64,000 nucleotides of DNA from positions 8,251,777 through 8,315,776 of the forward strand of contig NC_037275.1 of the NCBI RefSeq assembly GCF_000002425.4. The letters run 5' to 3'. Below the pieces are notes generated by a model, which saw only the letters and a list, made by a program, of their open reading frames with translations, made no database searches and was not told the DNA's origin. Both the position numbers and the translations under genes were made by a program. The DNA is from Physcomitrium patens. Its lineage: Eukaryota; Streptophyta; Bryopsida; Funariales; Funariaceae. This document shows, in pieces, positions 47,441-58,816 of the stretch; position 1 is the first letter of the stretch; each line of letters starts with the position of its first letter.

Positions 47441-48570
47441 TATACAACATATTTTGATGAAATATTTTTCACAAGCTCAATGAATCATAGAAGATGCTCT
47501 ATATGTCTTCACAAGCATATGTTTGATTAAACATGTTGTATCAACAACTTTTAAGGTTATCATCAAATTCTAGAATTGCAAAGTAATCACACGACTTCTG
47601 AGCATACCTTGCACTCTACATAGAAAAATATTTATGTTAGAATTCCATATGCTTTCAGTTTGAGAAAGTTGTGATAATACTTATTTTTTTTTAAAATCTT
47701 GTCTTGTGTATGTGAGATCTATAGAAAAACTACTTCAACAAACAATAGTGGTATACACATGACTATTTGAATGTATCACGACTTCTTTTCTACAATAAAT
47801 AAATGAATGAATTAGAATAAAATTAAGTATATATTTTTTTAAAATGATAAAAAGAAATATTTTTATTATGTTAAAATTATGAAGTTTTAAAAAATAGAAA
47901 TATTTACTTATAATATCATCTTATATAAACTAATAAAAAAATATAATGATTATATTCAAATAAATAGAAATACCAAGCATGCAAAAAAATTAAGAAGTGA
48001 TATTTTTATATTTCTATTTGATTATATATTTAAAATATTTAAATATATTTTATTTTAATAATGATATAATGATATTTTATAAATTATTAAATCAAATTTT
48101 ATTCAAGACTATTAATTATTTGCAAAAAAAGAAAAATAATATATTTCTATTTTTGATTAAGAAAACTTTTTTTATAGAAAAAAACATCCAATTCTTTTGT
48201 ATAATTTAAATCTATGAATAAAAAAAATAATTATTTATTTTTATAATAAATCTTTTTTTTTTGTTATAAAAGACAATACAATCTAATACATAGGCAATCT
48301 AACTACCTCCAACAATTTCAACTTATTCAAAAACAAACAACTATAATTTAGGATAAATTTAGAATAAGCAAGACATAGTAGTAGTAGTAGCACAAATTGT
48401 GGTAGTATTAGCAATATCTTTAATTCATATTAGCATTTTTTTGAGGTTTTTTGAGTATTTAAAAACAATACCAATGAAAATATTTGAATGGTAAATTCAT
48501 AGAAGAAAAAAAATTTGGACAGAGATTTGGCTGACTACCAAATACTATACAAATATAATTTTATCCTGCT
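47441..48570. other. AT-rich stretch without a supported gene
   Basis: No coding or structural signal recognised. A short TAG triplet run occurs near 48378-48392. The 70-codon frame at 47997-48209 is Phe/Ile/Tyr-rich and attributable to composition. GC content rises sharply after about 48570. Confidence 0.5.
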
Positions 48571-48574
48571 TGCA

Positions 48575-49020
48575 CTAATCTAGTAGAGGTGGTGTGCAAC
48601 AAGCCTCTTGTTTGATGTTTGAGGCCCTTTCCCTCCACAAAACTTCTTGCCTCTCCATGTGTGTAAATACGTATGACGGCCTGTATCCGGGTTGTTGAAA
48701 TGTGACCCTGAATTCCATCACAACGTCATTAAACTGAAGCCCGTCTTCGTCTATAATGACAAGGGCAGATGCATCCTTTTCACAATGGAGCAGAGCAATC
48801 TGATTTGCCCAGTTCACCTCTCTCCCACCCATTTGTAGATGAACACATAGTGCGGATCCACAGTGATGAGGCACAGGCTTGAGGTTTCAATAATGGTCGC
48901 CGACTACCAAGGTTGAGTCGAAGAGGTGTCAAAGGCTTGATGTAGCTGCAGTGATAGGGGTTAGCAGCTTCCGATGGAATCTTCGATGCGCAACGCATCT
49001 CCAACCTCATCAGCACTGTA
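48575..49020 (-). pseudogene. Gene fragment of unknown function (possible 3' exon)
   Basis: The minus-strand frame ending at 48575 has ordinary protein composition, unlike the AT-rich chance frames: NWANQIALLHCEKDASALV, then IIDEDGLQFNDVVMEF and VTFQQPGYRPSYVFTHMER. Just upstream another frame reads VDPHYVFIYKWVGER before a stop, which suggests a frameshift or a short intron near 48820-48835. I do not recognise the family. It lies at the left edge of a GC-richer island, and any upstream part may have been separated by the copia element at 49470. It could be a decayed gene or a true terminal exon. Confidence 0.4.
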
Positions 49021-49469
49021 TATTCTCTAGCCTGACTTGATAGTGATTAGGATAGTGCGACTGTATTGGAACATGACTGCGTCCAGTAGAGTTGTTGCCG
49101 TTGTTGCATTCCAACTGGATACTGATATGAATGGTTGTGGCGTGAGAACGATCACATAGAGATTCTTTGGAGTTCTAGAGTCTCATTTCTTGGTAGGTCC
49201 ACACATTGAATGGCGCGCTTTGAATGTCTGTAACTCACTCTTCCGGGTTTCCCTGCAATCTAAAGTTTGGCGTACTTTTCGTAGCATTCCTAATCAGACG
49301 GCAGGTCGAACCTTTGAACGTAAACACCGACTGCGATGTGGATATGATAGCGATCCGCTACAGATCATCAGATTGCTGCTGTGATTCTGTGACTGATGCC
49401 CGTCGAACATTTCGGGCATTGATACATCAGATTAAAGTACAGTGAGAAAGGCGATCGTGATGCTCTGCG
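49021..49469. other. GC-richer non-coding flank of the copia element
   Basis: Short frames on the plus strand (49190-49445) overlap one another and have no recognisable content. Some wording (CCGGGTTTCCCTGCAATCTAAAGTTTGGCG, then ATCAGACGGCAGGTCGAAC) looks like the U5 part of an LTR, but no partner was found. Confidence 0.35.
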
Positions 49470-49735
49470 TATTGAATATAAAAACTCTCCTCAGTTATAC
49501 ACGAACAACGTCACACCAAGTGACCTGTATTCAATCGGTGCAATGCACTTCAAATCACTTTACAGTCTGTATTCAAGATGCTTCGAGCAATATCACACAC
49601 CTCTACGCTTACAGTGATCCCTAAGTAAAAGACTAATCAATCCGTAATATTACATTGATTTATTTTATAACAGAAGGTCCGGTTTATTCATAAGAAGAAA
49701 GTTGAATGAATGACTTCATCTAACACTCCCACTAG
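49470..49735 (-). repeat. 3' LTR of the copia element
   Basis: Minus-strand LTR starting TGTTAGATGAAGTC at 49735 and ending at 49470 (...TTCAATA). It is close to the right LTR with scattered substitutions. Confidence 0.8.
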
Positions 49736-49739
49736 TTCA

Positions 49740-50265
49740 TTGCACCTTTCTTCTTGCCGAATGTTTTGTCTTATCTCCCATTCACCCTGCACTGCAATAG
49801 AAGTGTCGACTTCCAACAAAGTTCAAAGTTTATGAAAATGATCTCAAAGAATGGCTTTGGTAAAGACATTAGTAAGCTAATTTTAAGGAGCTACATATTT
49901 AAAATCAATTTATTGTTTTTTTCCAAAGGTTGCAAATAAAGAAGTACTTAATTTTTTCATGTTTTTTTCCAAATACTAGATTTTTGACCAATGTAATTGT
50001 ACCTTGGTTGTTGCAAAAAAATAGAACTAGCATGAACACTATTAACTATTAAGGCTAGTTTTTGTAATAATCTAGATCAACCAAATTACTTTTTTGGTAG
50101 CTTCAACCATGGCAATGAGCTTGGATACAATGGATGAATTTGTGATTAATTCTTATTGTTGACTTATTCCACCAACAAGGACATATACATATTTAATTTG
50201 ATTTTTGCCATTATTTGGATCATGTACAAAATTAATATTAAAAAATTTACAAAGATAAAAATCAA
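49740..50265 (-). pseudogene. Copia RNase H and C-terminal end, decayed
   Basis: On the minus strand, near 50215, FVHDPNNGKN leads to YVYVLVGG (the DxDxAxxxxxRKSTSGYVF-type block), then KLIAMVEATKK, and near 50010 CNNQGTITLVKN followed by KKHEKIKYFFI, which parallels the C/DNQ...KNPVFH-x-RTKHI end of copia RNase H. Stops and frameshifts are present and the acidic active-site residues are largely lost. Confidence 0.65.
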
Positions 50266-52900
50266 GAGTAATAAATTATTATAATATATATTATTATCTA
50301 TAAATATGCCAAATACAATATATAATTTATCGTAAAAATTATAATGTATGAATAAATTTATTTTAAAAGATATAAATTATTTTTTTAATAAAAGCATTAA
50401 ATTTTTTATTCTATTATCTTGCATTATGTCTTATAGTCTTATAACTTATAGATGTTTTTTTAGAATTTAAAAAATAAATGGCAAAGATTTCTTTATTTAT
50501 AATCCTTAAATTGATACATGTATTTTTTTTATTCAAGTTATTATTTTAAAAATATTTTTTCAATATCAACTTATTATAATTTAATATTTTGTGTGATTGT
50601 AATTGTTAAAAAAATACTAATAGAATGAAGTTTGACAATGGAACTAAATGTTTTAAAAATATTAATGTTGGTGTCAAGGTGAGAGTTTATTTCAAGAAAA
50701 CATAGAGTTTCTTGCTATAGCTAGATATGGTCAAACATTGCCTTTCATTCAAATGAAGTCTACTACCTCATATATATATGGTAGCTCTTGATAGTATGTA
50801 ATAGTTGACACTCTTTTTTTCACTCAAATAAATGCCATAGCTTTATACTTTATTAGATTTTAGTATGTGATGGCTCTTTAGGATGCTACTTAATTCATAC
50901 ATATATATACCAAATTTTACTTCCTAAAATTCTCTATAACATACTTTATGAGCAAAAAAAGCCATAAATTATGTTAGCATAAGGTAAATGATTCCTCTTT
51001 ATAAAAAAAAAGACACCATAGTTTTATATCAACTCTTCTTGAAGTAAATGAGAGCTTTTCAAAAAGCTTATAAAAAGAAGAAAAATTTCTTAAAATTCCA
51101 AATCCAAATTCAAAATACACTATAAAAAAATCTCTAAAAAAAAACCTTGAAGATTGATTGGCTCTTTTTTTATCCAAAAAGATACTGTTGGTTCATATTA
51201 ATTCCTCTTAGAGTAAGTGAGAGGTCTTTAGAAATTTTATAAAGAAAGAAATAACTTCTCAAAATCTCAAAACCAAGTTCAAAATATAATATGAAAAAAC
51301 CTCCAAAATAAAACCTTAAAGAGTGATTGATTATTCATAAGAGGAGGAGAGAGTTTGAACAAAGGAGAAGGAGAAAGCAGTCCAAAAATTGATACTTACC
51401 TATATCACTCCACCTCAATTCCATATTTCTTTACTTTAGCACCATACCACTCTATCTCAAGTTCATACTAATCTATCTTGATTTATATATATATATATAT
51501 ACAAATATTTTTTTTTATATATTATACCTCTTTCTAGCATAACACCAAAATTTTATGTGAATCGTATTGCAATTGGCCAAACCTTATATTTGTCAATTTT
51601 TCCAATTGATTTATATTTATGTTTATATCTATTCATATCAAATAGCTTTATAATCATTTGGTAGTGGTTATAGATCTCTAGTTTTATTGATAAAAAAAAA
51701 TATATATTTGATTTGCATGGCATTTATCTATTGTATAAAATTTGATAAATCTAAGGTATCATTAAAAATTTGGAGTTCAAAAAAACATGCTTCTATTACA
51801 CCTAAATAAGTTGTTGAAGTATCAAAAGCTATAATAAAATAATTTAGTATGCAAAATAAAGAATTTAATATTTGAGGTATTGATTTATAACATTAATGTT
51901 GCGGTAGAATATATTGATCTTAAGTAGGATCATTATGGATAGAAACTCTTAACATTTTGAGGCCTCATATTAATTGTGTAATTTCTTGGTTGTTAGAAAT
52001 TTTAATTTATAAATCTTCCACTACTTAAAAAGATTCTTTAACTTTTGTAAATATATTTATCAATTCAAAATATGTGCAATGCAAAACTTGGTACAAAACT
52101 TAGTACAAAATTCTATGGATTCATTATGCATGAACTCTCATGACGATTAGAGATTAAGATGGATCAATCTCAACATTGAGCATTGAAAGAAGATCATAAA
52201 ATAAAAAATTATATGGATTATAACTTCTTAAAGTTTTATCAAATAAAACATCAAAGCTTTCAATAACTTTGTTTGATATCAAATCCTATGATCAACATGC
52301 TTTACTTAAAAGAAAATAATTCATAAATATTATGAATGTATTCTTACCATCAAGCTTGGTCTATTTTAATTTATTAACATGGACATAAGGAAGGCAACTA
52401 AAAGCCTTATAATGAGCTACTAATGATTCTTTTTATAAGTCCATAAATCAAAAGAAGTTTTATGTCTAATTTATTAGTTAATAGTGTGATTTAGAATATA
52501 AATTGCTCCATAGCAACAACTATAAATTTATTTTGTATAAAGTAGATCTTATAGTTTTTAAATAAAGTATGGTACAATTGTCTTGTTCTATAAATCTATT
52601 TTTATTATGGTACAATTGTCTTGTTCTATAAATCTATTTTTATTATGGTACAATTGTCTTGTTCTATAAATCTATTTTTATTATGGTACAATTGTCTTGT
52701 TCTACAAATCTGTTTCTATTGTGGAGCATAAATGGTGCTAAACTCATGACTAATAGCAACATTGTTTAAATACTTTTGGAATGCCAAATTATGGCACTTT
52801 GTAACATAATCTGTGCAACCACATGCCTAGAGTTAACATGTCATTCTCCTTTGAATGAATGAATGAAATCATTTGCTGCGGTCAGTTGTGTCCTCTGTTG
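50266..52900. other. AT-rich insert of unknown origin within the copia element
   Basis: Copia RT and integrase should lie here, but I recognise neither. The composition is far more AT-rich than the copia gag and LTRs, so this may be a separate insertion that replaced pol. It contains a diverged direct duplication of about 130 bp (about 51029-51163 and 51206-51337, sharing TTCAAAATA(C/T)A and a GATTGATTG end), a TA tract near 51486-51500, and the 38-bp repeat array at 52571-52722. Confidence 0.45.
52571..52722. repeat. Four-copy 38-bp tandem repeat
   Basis: The unit starts GGTACAATTGTCTTGTTCTA and ends ATTATTAT-like. The copies start at 52571, 52609, 52647 and 52685. The first three are identical and the last has a few substitutions. 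It is probably a recent slippage array in otherwise old DNA. Confidence 0.9.
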
Positions 52901-52916
52901 CGACGGAATCAGCATA

Positions 52917-53976
52917 TCAATTTCTACTATTGGACATCACCAAGTAGGCATGCAAAGTAAAGGTTGAAGTCATGAATTCAAAATCATTTGTGTTATCCAA
53001 AGAAATCAATTTTATGTTTCGCCGGTGTATTATTACTGTCACTAGAGCTCGAGTAACATTAAAGGCTTTTGGTAATATTGGCTTCACTAAGTGTGTTACG
53101 TGAAGAAGACGACGAATTACCTCTCCGAAGCAGACAATCAATGGACCACATATTTCTTTCACCGCAGTTAAAACAACGAGTTTTACTCTTCAAGTCGCAA
53201 AGACAATTCACATTGCGTTGATGTTCACGGCGGTTGATGGATCCGGGTTTTGAGCTTGTGCTCCTGTAAAGAAAGCTAAATCTCCCAACTCATCCAAAAT
53301 TACCTTGGATTCGCAATAAGGTCTAGTGGCACAGAAGTCGCTCCTGGAGAGCTGGTACATCTTGCTCTTCCTTGTGGACATTTGTCTACGCAACAAGTAT
53401 ACTATTGCAACTTGGTGGCAAGCTCAACATAATTTTTGAAAAAATCATGTGTTCTGGAATTTCGCTATTAAGGTCTTTGAGCAGCAGCGCCACTGTCTCA
53501 ATGTTTTGTATGTGAGAACTAATATCGTTAGTGTGGGACATTTTGTGGTCATATAATTTCTCCTATAATTGAAACACGTTTTCAGCGGTTCGCTGAAGGT
53601 CAATTGAACATAGCTTTGTCCACATATTTTTGGCAGTGGAACAACTTGCTAACTTCAAGTATACTCTTGAAAATATTCCCAATCTAATCAACATACAAGA
53701 ATCTGCATTCTTCTGGTCCCATGCGTCGATTTGTTCTTGCAATTCATTGTTATTCCGTGTACCTGGTGTAACTGCTGGTCTCTTTTCAATTCCAGTGACT
53801 ACGTTAATCACCTTTTTTGATTGAAACGCAATCTTCAAATGGTACAACCAGACAGAAAAATGGTCGCCATTGAAAACCTTGACACCAAACTTTTTTCTTT
53901 TCTCCTTTTGCATTAGCAAACGGAAAGAGTTAGAAAAAGAAGGAGCAGTACTATTTATTTCAAGATTAATAATCAA
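52917..53976 (-). pseudogene. gag: Copia gag with degenerate zinc knuckle
   Basis: The frame 53976-53563 reads FNGDHFSVWLYHLKIAFQS, a typical copia gag start (F-x-G-x-N/H-F-x-x-W). AWDQKNADSCMLIRL and CSTAKNMWTKLCSI follow, matching the UBN2-type gag pattern. It ends at a stop after NVFQL. Decayed frames continue to about 52917, with FNCGERNMWSIDC near 53170, a C-x2-C-x4-H-x4-C knuckle whose first Cys and His are lost. The base composition is close to that of the genic island, so this copia is younger than most relics here. Confidence 0.75.
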
Positions 53977-54050
53977 TAGTGGAAAGCAAGAATGTAAAAA
54001 TTAATATTTTCGGCAAGCACATCAATTAAGCACAGTAGAGGCTCATAACC

Positions 54051-54305
54051 TATTGAACATAAAAACTCTCCTCAGTTATACACTAACAACGTCACACGCA
54101 GTGACCTGTATTCAATCGGTGCAATGCACTTCCAATCACTTTACAGTCTGTATTCAAGATGCTGCGAGCAATATCACACATCCCTACGCTTACAGTGATC
54201 ACTAAGTATAAGACTAACCAATCCGTAATACTGCATTCATTTATTTACAACAAAAGGTCAGATTCATTCGTAAGAAGACAGTTGAATGAATGACTTCATC
54301 CAAAA
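54051..54305 (-). repeat. 5' LTR of the copia element
   Basis: Right-hand LTR. The minus-strand bases inside it, starting GGTTATGAGCC (54050 down), resemble a Met-tRNA primer site with mismatches. Confidence 0.75.
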
Positions 54306-55237
54306 ATGCACCAACTTTGGAACCCTCATGTTCGGGTCGGCGGGCTACTATGCATGCGACACTACCACAGAAACTGAGCGTCTGCCAAATCGTACACGCA
54401 CAGAGTTTGAAACGAAGCAACACGCGAATGCATTACTTCCAAACGTAGACTGCTCATACCTCTCAACAAAAGTCAAGTAGCCACAAAAGATTGCCCAGTT
54501 GCAGGAAAGAGAAACACGGGAATCACTTCCGGATAACCCGAAACTAGCATACGTCGACTGATCCGGTCACCAGGTTGACCCGATTCAGTTCAACTTCTGG
54601 TGCCCGAAATTCGCCGCCTCGCGACATCACTGCATGCTCCACAGGCAGGTAATCTCGTCACCTACTGTTCTTCCGGATCAAACTTCCCATTTCCTCCAGC
54701 AGTAACCTCCTATCACCACCCTCGGGGATCCTTGCCTCCCATGGCCACTACCAACCGTGACCAGCGGGCAGGCCCTCTGCGCACAGTGACCTCACCCCAC
54801 CTCTTGCGGAAGTGGCTCGAGAGAGCACGGCACCATTCCAAGAACCGTTGCAATCACGGGCCGACCTTGAAGCAAAATGTGGCAGCGGTGCGTGTTCCAC
54901 TGCCGCCCACCGTCGCGTCGACCGGAGGCTACGCAATTCCGCAGCCTAGATGTCTGGACCTTACCAAAACTGCCGCCAAACCGCCGGGACAATGTGGTGA
55001 AGCACATCCCGAGTTTGAGGAATCGCCCCGACACCGGCGCTGTCTCCGCTAGCCGACGACTATCTACCGCAGCTGTGCCCACACCGAGCAGTCGCGCCAG
55101 GATTTGTCGGCACTGCCCAGAAGCCCGCGCTGGACTCAAAATAGGGCCTGGGCACAGGAAGATTCAGTTCCGCGTTGAGAACTCAGGCCACCGCACCAAA
55201 GCCCCACGTCCGAACTCTTCCGAGACTGTATGGTCAA
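54306..55237. other. GC-rich flank downstream of the IPT9-like gene
   Basis: Long overlapping frames exist on both strands (for example 54600-55052 and 54877-55383 plus, 54792-55139 minus), but GC-rich DNA has few stops and none shows a protein pattern I recognise. It presumably holds the 3' untranslated part of the IPT9-like gene. A further 3' exon cannot be excluded, but the coding end fits the family's usual C terminus. Confidence 0.45.
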
Positions 55238-56949
55238 CTAATTCAGTCGCCCGGAAGGCTCCCGTCGGCCACCCTGAGTGGACTTTATCCACGCCAGACA
55301 GCCCGCAACCGCTGCTGCATCGCTGTAGATTTTCAGCGTCGGCTTGTAGCTCTTCATGCGCTTCTGTTCCTTCATGCTCCTAGTCTTCAACTCCTCCCCC
55401 GATGCGATTAGCGTGGGCTGTCCAGGTGCTCGCGCGTACTCCTCCACCAGTGCCTCCATCATCTCCTCCACCGGTCCACCCGCCTGCAGCCACCGAAACT
55501 TGCGCACCTCGCTGCGACTGTGGGTCCTGAACCATGCAATCTGCTTGCGCACCAGACCCTTGGAGTTGTGCTGGAACAAAGCCACGAACTTGAGGAACCT
55601 CTCCTGGGAGATGACCCCATCGGCCTGGCGTGCCTCCAGCAGGAGCTCCATGGCTTCTTCGTAGCCAATTGCCTTGGACGCCGAGTTGGTCTGAGGCCTG
55701 ACGCCCAGGTTCAGAAGCCAGGCGGCCTCCTCCAGAAGAGCTGGTATCATCTGCTCGCAACGGATGTCGACGCGAGGGTAGAGATCGGCCCTGTGCTGGT
55801 AAAGGAAATAGCACTGGAAGTCATAATCCCAGTCGTCTTCGGCTCGGGCGTCGAACTCGCCCGTGAGATCCTCGTCTTCGAAGGGATGCGAGGTGATCCC
55901 CGCTCGGTTCTGCATGAACCACCTCATGTACATTCCTGTACCGCCGACGACGATCGGCACCAGCCCCTTGGCCAAGATATGTTCAGTCGCGGAGCGAGCG
56001 TCTCGAAGAAACTGCTCGTACGAGTATTCTACAGTGGGCGGAACAAGGTCCATGACGTGGTGGGGAATGCCCTGCCTTTCCTCCAGGGAAGCTTTCGCTG
56101 CACCAACGTCGAGGCCCTGGTAGACTTGCACGGAATCGGCGTTGATCACTTCCCCGCCGAGGGTTTTAGCGAGCTCGATTGACAACCGAGTCTTCCCAAC
56201 CCTGAAGGATGGAAAAAAGCACAGTCAGAAAACGGGGACGATCGTAACAAGCCTCATGCACCGCGCACGTGTTCTCTCAGCGGACCCAGACAGGGAATGC
56301 AGTGTGACCACGACGCGGTGGACGGTCGACTGTGATCGATCGCAGTATGCACACGTTAGAGCTCTAAAACCGAACGTTAAGAAGTGAATGTGTGGGCTCA
56401 CGCAGTGGGCCCTGCGATAAGGATCACCCGGGGCTTGACAGATCTCCTCGGCGCTTGCACCAGCTTCGTCGATGGGGGATTCTTCTCAACCACACTCCGG
56501 TCCCCATGATGCCTGACAGATACATCCGGCTCCACGAATGCGGTTCGGTTGAAATCGGGGTAGTCCAAGGAGGAGAATGGAAACTGGAGGCGGGAGGCAT
56601 CCTGCGATACCGCTTTGCCAACGCTGGAGGCGCGTCGCTCTGGCGTCGCCACGCACCTGAATGGCGTGGTCAGGCCTCTCCTCCACGCCCTGCATTTCCC
56701 CAGGTCGACCCCTGTGAAGGACGCCCTGGCCGCACCGCTGCTGCGGTTAAAGCATCTCACGGTGGGCCGAACGATCGCAGGCTCAGGTGCTGAGGGCTCC
56801 CTCGCGCCGCTCCACAAAGGCGTGACGGCAGACGCTGCAGAATGAAGATGGACCACAGCTGTTGTCGACATCTCTGCAGGTACACTGGGCTGGCACAAAA
56901 TTCGCCTGAACACAGCAGCACTGTCACGCCCGCCACAGCTCACAACCAC
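55238..56949 (-). CDS. IPT9: IPT9-like tRNA dimethylallyltransferase, two exons, with an apparent internal deletion
   Basis: Enzymes of this family move a dimethylallyl group to A37 of tRNA; in plants this is the route to cis-zeatin-type cytokinins. Exon 1 is 56949-56402 and exon 2 is 56201-55238. A 200-bp GT-AG intron (56401-56202) splits the P-loop, which is restored as GPTA plus VGKT. The total is 503 codons. Residues 1 to about 170 are a Ser/Arg/Ala-rich extension with no family similarity, likely an organelle transit region. Met26 is an alternative start. After the P-loop come INADSVQVYQGLDVGAAK, HHVMD and VGGTGMYMRWFM; later WDYDFQCYF, RVDIRCEQM, KAIGYEEAMELL and a C-terminal CLAWIKSTQ. 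Compared with Arabidopsis IPT9 as I remember it, roughly 80-100 residues between RWFM and DYDF, including the Arg-rich RR-x-LE segment, are absent; only about 27 residues join them. It may be a pseudogene or an unusual form. No zinc-finger tail is seen, as in IPT9. Confidence 0.8.
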
Positions 56950-57930
56950 GAGGTCCAGCGGAAGGTAACTGAATGAATTAGTAAACCAAGGAAATCGAAG
57001 CGTAGAGTCGAGACCGCGGCGTCCACGGCGCTAATGGCATTGGAATCTGCGACGACGGATGCGCCCTTTTATGAATCGAGCTCGTCACCCGACTGCCGAG
57101 GAGTGGCCTGGCGTGGGATTGAAGGCCACTCGGGTTGCGGCCGCACTAGGCGGGAGAGTGCAGCTGCCGTGGGGCCGCATTTCAGGGGAGAATATTAATG
57201 TTCCCCCTGACTGCACTTCGAGTGGGATGTTCAGCACAATGGTGATTTCCTCACGGCCATAAATGCTGTGCACAGCTACTACTCCTTCCGGAAGCAGGGT
57301 CCTCAGGTTTGCGCACCTGTGACAAGGTCGCAAAAACAGCCATCACAACGTCGAACTGGCAGCGCGTCGTTACGTCTGGTGCGTTCGGAACTTCGATCAT
57401 CCATGGCCGACGACTTGCTCGTCTGAGCTCTCGCATGGACCCGTTTGGCATGGGTGGGGCGGAGTGTTTAAGGGCGATCGCGGCCTGGACGACCTGTGTT
57501 TGGAAGCGTCGTTGTGTCTGGTGGCAAAGTAGAGAGTGCAGGCTGGTCGCACGGTCTGAATCGATAGCCCGAGGTCACTGGCTCCTGTTCGGACGTCAAG
57601 AAAGATCGCCCCGGGGCGTCGCACTGCGTTGCTCCGATGGAGATCGTCGGTCTTCGCGCATCTCGGATATCTTTGAGCCATGTTGTCAGCGTCGAATGAT
57701 TACATGCATCACGGTTTCTGTTTGATGTTGATGCACTGCAGGTGGCGTTTCTAGGACGTTGGTGAAGATACATGCGATTCGGTGCATTTTGTCGGCCGAG
57801 CTGATTCAGCCTCGTCCGGGAGGTTTTGGTGCCCACCAGCCTCGATCAGCGTCCAGGATGTGTGTTATGGCAATGAGTCCGTGGTCTGTTAGATATATGT
57901 GCAGGGGATACTTGCAGAGGCCTCCCCCAG
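56950..57930. other. GC-rich upstream region of the IPT9-like gene
   Basis: This probably holds the 5' untranslated part and promoter. Frames at 57059-57262, 57309-57725 and 57468-57836 overlap on opposite strands and show no recognisable protein. Many CpG steps are kept here, in contrast to the flanking transposon DNA. Confidence 0.45.
57064..57073 (-). promoter_or_regulatory. Possible TATA-like element of the IPT9-like gene
   Basis: CATAAAAGGG on the minus strand lies about 115 nt upstream of the chosen ATG. It would give a 5' leader of about 90 nt. This is the only A/T-rich box in this GC-rich stretch; support is positional only. Confidence 0.3.
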
Positions 57931-58129
57931 GTCAATGACGAGCGGGTTTACGAGAGCAACAGAAAACGACTGCTGACTTTTTGTACGCACATTCCTGCCT
58001 CCGTCTTCTATTTTTTTGCATTTTTCTATTTTTGGTGTGATATTCTGCAGTGGGCTGGCATGTGTTGTGTTGTTGATTTCTCATGGAGGGTTCTGTTGGA
58101 TGAAAACATCCAATCACCTTCTACATAGA

Positions 58130-58816
58130 TTCCATTCGTTCTACCTAGAATTTGTCTATAAGTCAATGATTGATGGATTGATAGATTGCTCGAAGTATTC
58201 TGCAATTAGAGAGTGTCAGCGAACGAGAGAAAGAATACAAGTGTGTATTAAGCTCTGATGTTGCTATTGAACTGTTTACTGATTAATAAGTAGTATTTAC
58301 TGCTTTACTATGTGTATAGAAAGAGTAGAAAACCTTTCAGATTATGGACCTTTCCCCGCAAGTACGCTGTGAAATTTATTGAAACAAAAATTGTTACTCT
58401 TCTTTTTCAAATTCAAAATTCTAGATACTACTTTCTGCTTTCTTTGAAAGCGATTCAGTAGTCAATTCTTGTCATTCTTATTCTTATTAAAACAAATACT
58501 CTTATATTCTGTTTTTCACTCTTTTCTAGAATTAAGAATCAAGAATCAAGAACCTTGGCAAAGTTATTCAAGAACCTCGCATTTTCTATGGAAAGCACTA
58601 CATTATTTTTCCTGCTGTTTCTTATTAACCAGGAGTTCTCATTTCTATTGAAATTTATTCTGCAAATTCTTCCTTCGGCTATAATACACTAGGTTCTGTA
58701 TTCTAACCTCTTACTCCATCTCAAATTTCTTTTTGCAATATTTGCATTCTATTATCTCATTTCTTTTCAAAGTTTTATTTCTCCTTGTTCCTTTGTTCTA
58801 TAAAACTATTTCTACA
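58130..58816 (+). repeat. Possible LTR and leader of a second copia element
   Basis: A non-coding stretch of mixed composition leads directly to the copia gag start at 58817. It includes GTGTGTATTAAGCTCTGATGTTGC and a T/C-rich second half. No second copy was found in the window, so LTR limits are not defined. Confidence 0.3.

Larger units (their letters stand above)
49470..54305 (-). mobile_element. Ty1/copia element
   Basis: LTRs of about 266 bp (49470-49735) and 255 bp (54051-54305) share long strings such as AAAACTCTCCTCAGTTATACAC, GACCTGTATTCAATCGGTGCAATGCACTTC and TTGAATGAATGACTTCATC. Gag lies next to the right LTR and RNase H next to the left, so the element is on the minus strand. A purine-rich GTGGGAG (minus strand) precedes the 3' LTR start TGTTAGATGAAG. 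Flanks CTGCG (49465-49469) and ATGCA (54306-54310) are only partly alike as target duplication. The middle is missing or replaced by AT-rich DNA. It interrupts the genic island near the IPT9-like gene. Confidence 0.8.

Noticed and set aside
54600..55383. Long overlapping plus-strand frames downstream of the IPT9-like gene
   Set aside because: GC-rich DNA with few stops gives open frames on both strands; none has a recognisable protein pattern, and the part beyond 55238 overlaps the real gene antisense.
56392..57836. Multiple frames over and upstream of IPT9 exon 1
   Set aside because: They are antisense or out-of-frame shadows in GC-rich DNA; only the minus frame leading into the P-loop fits the gene.
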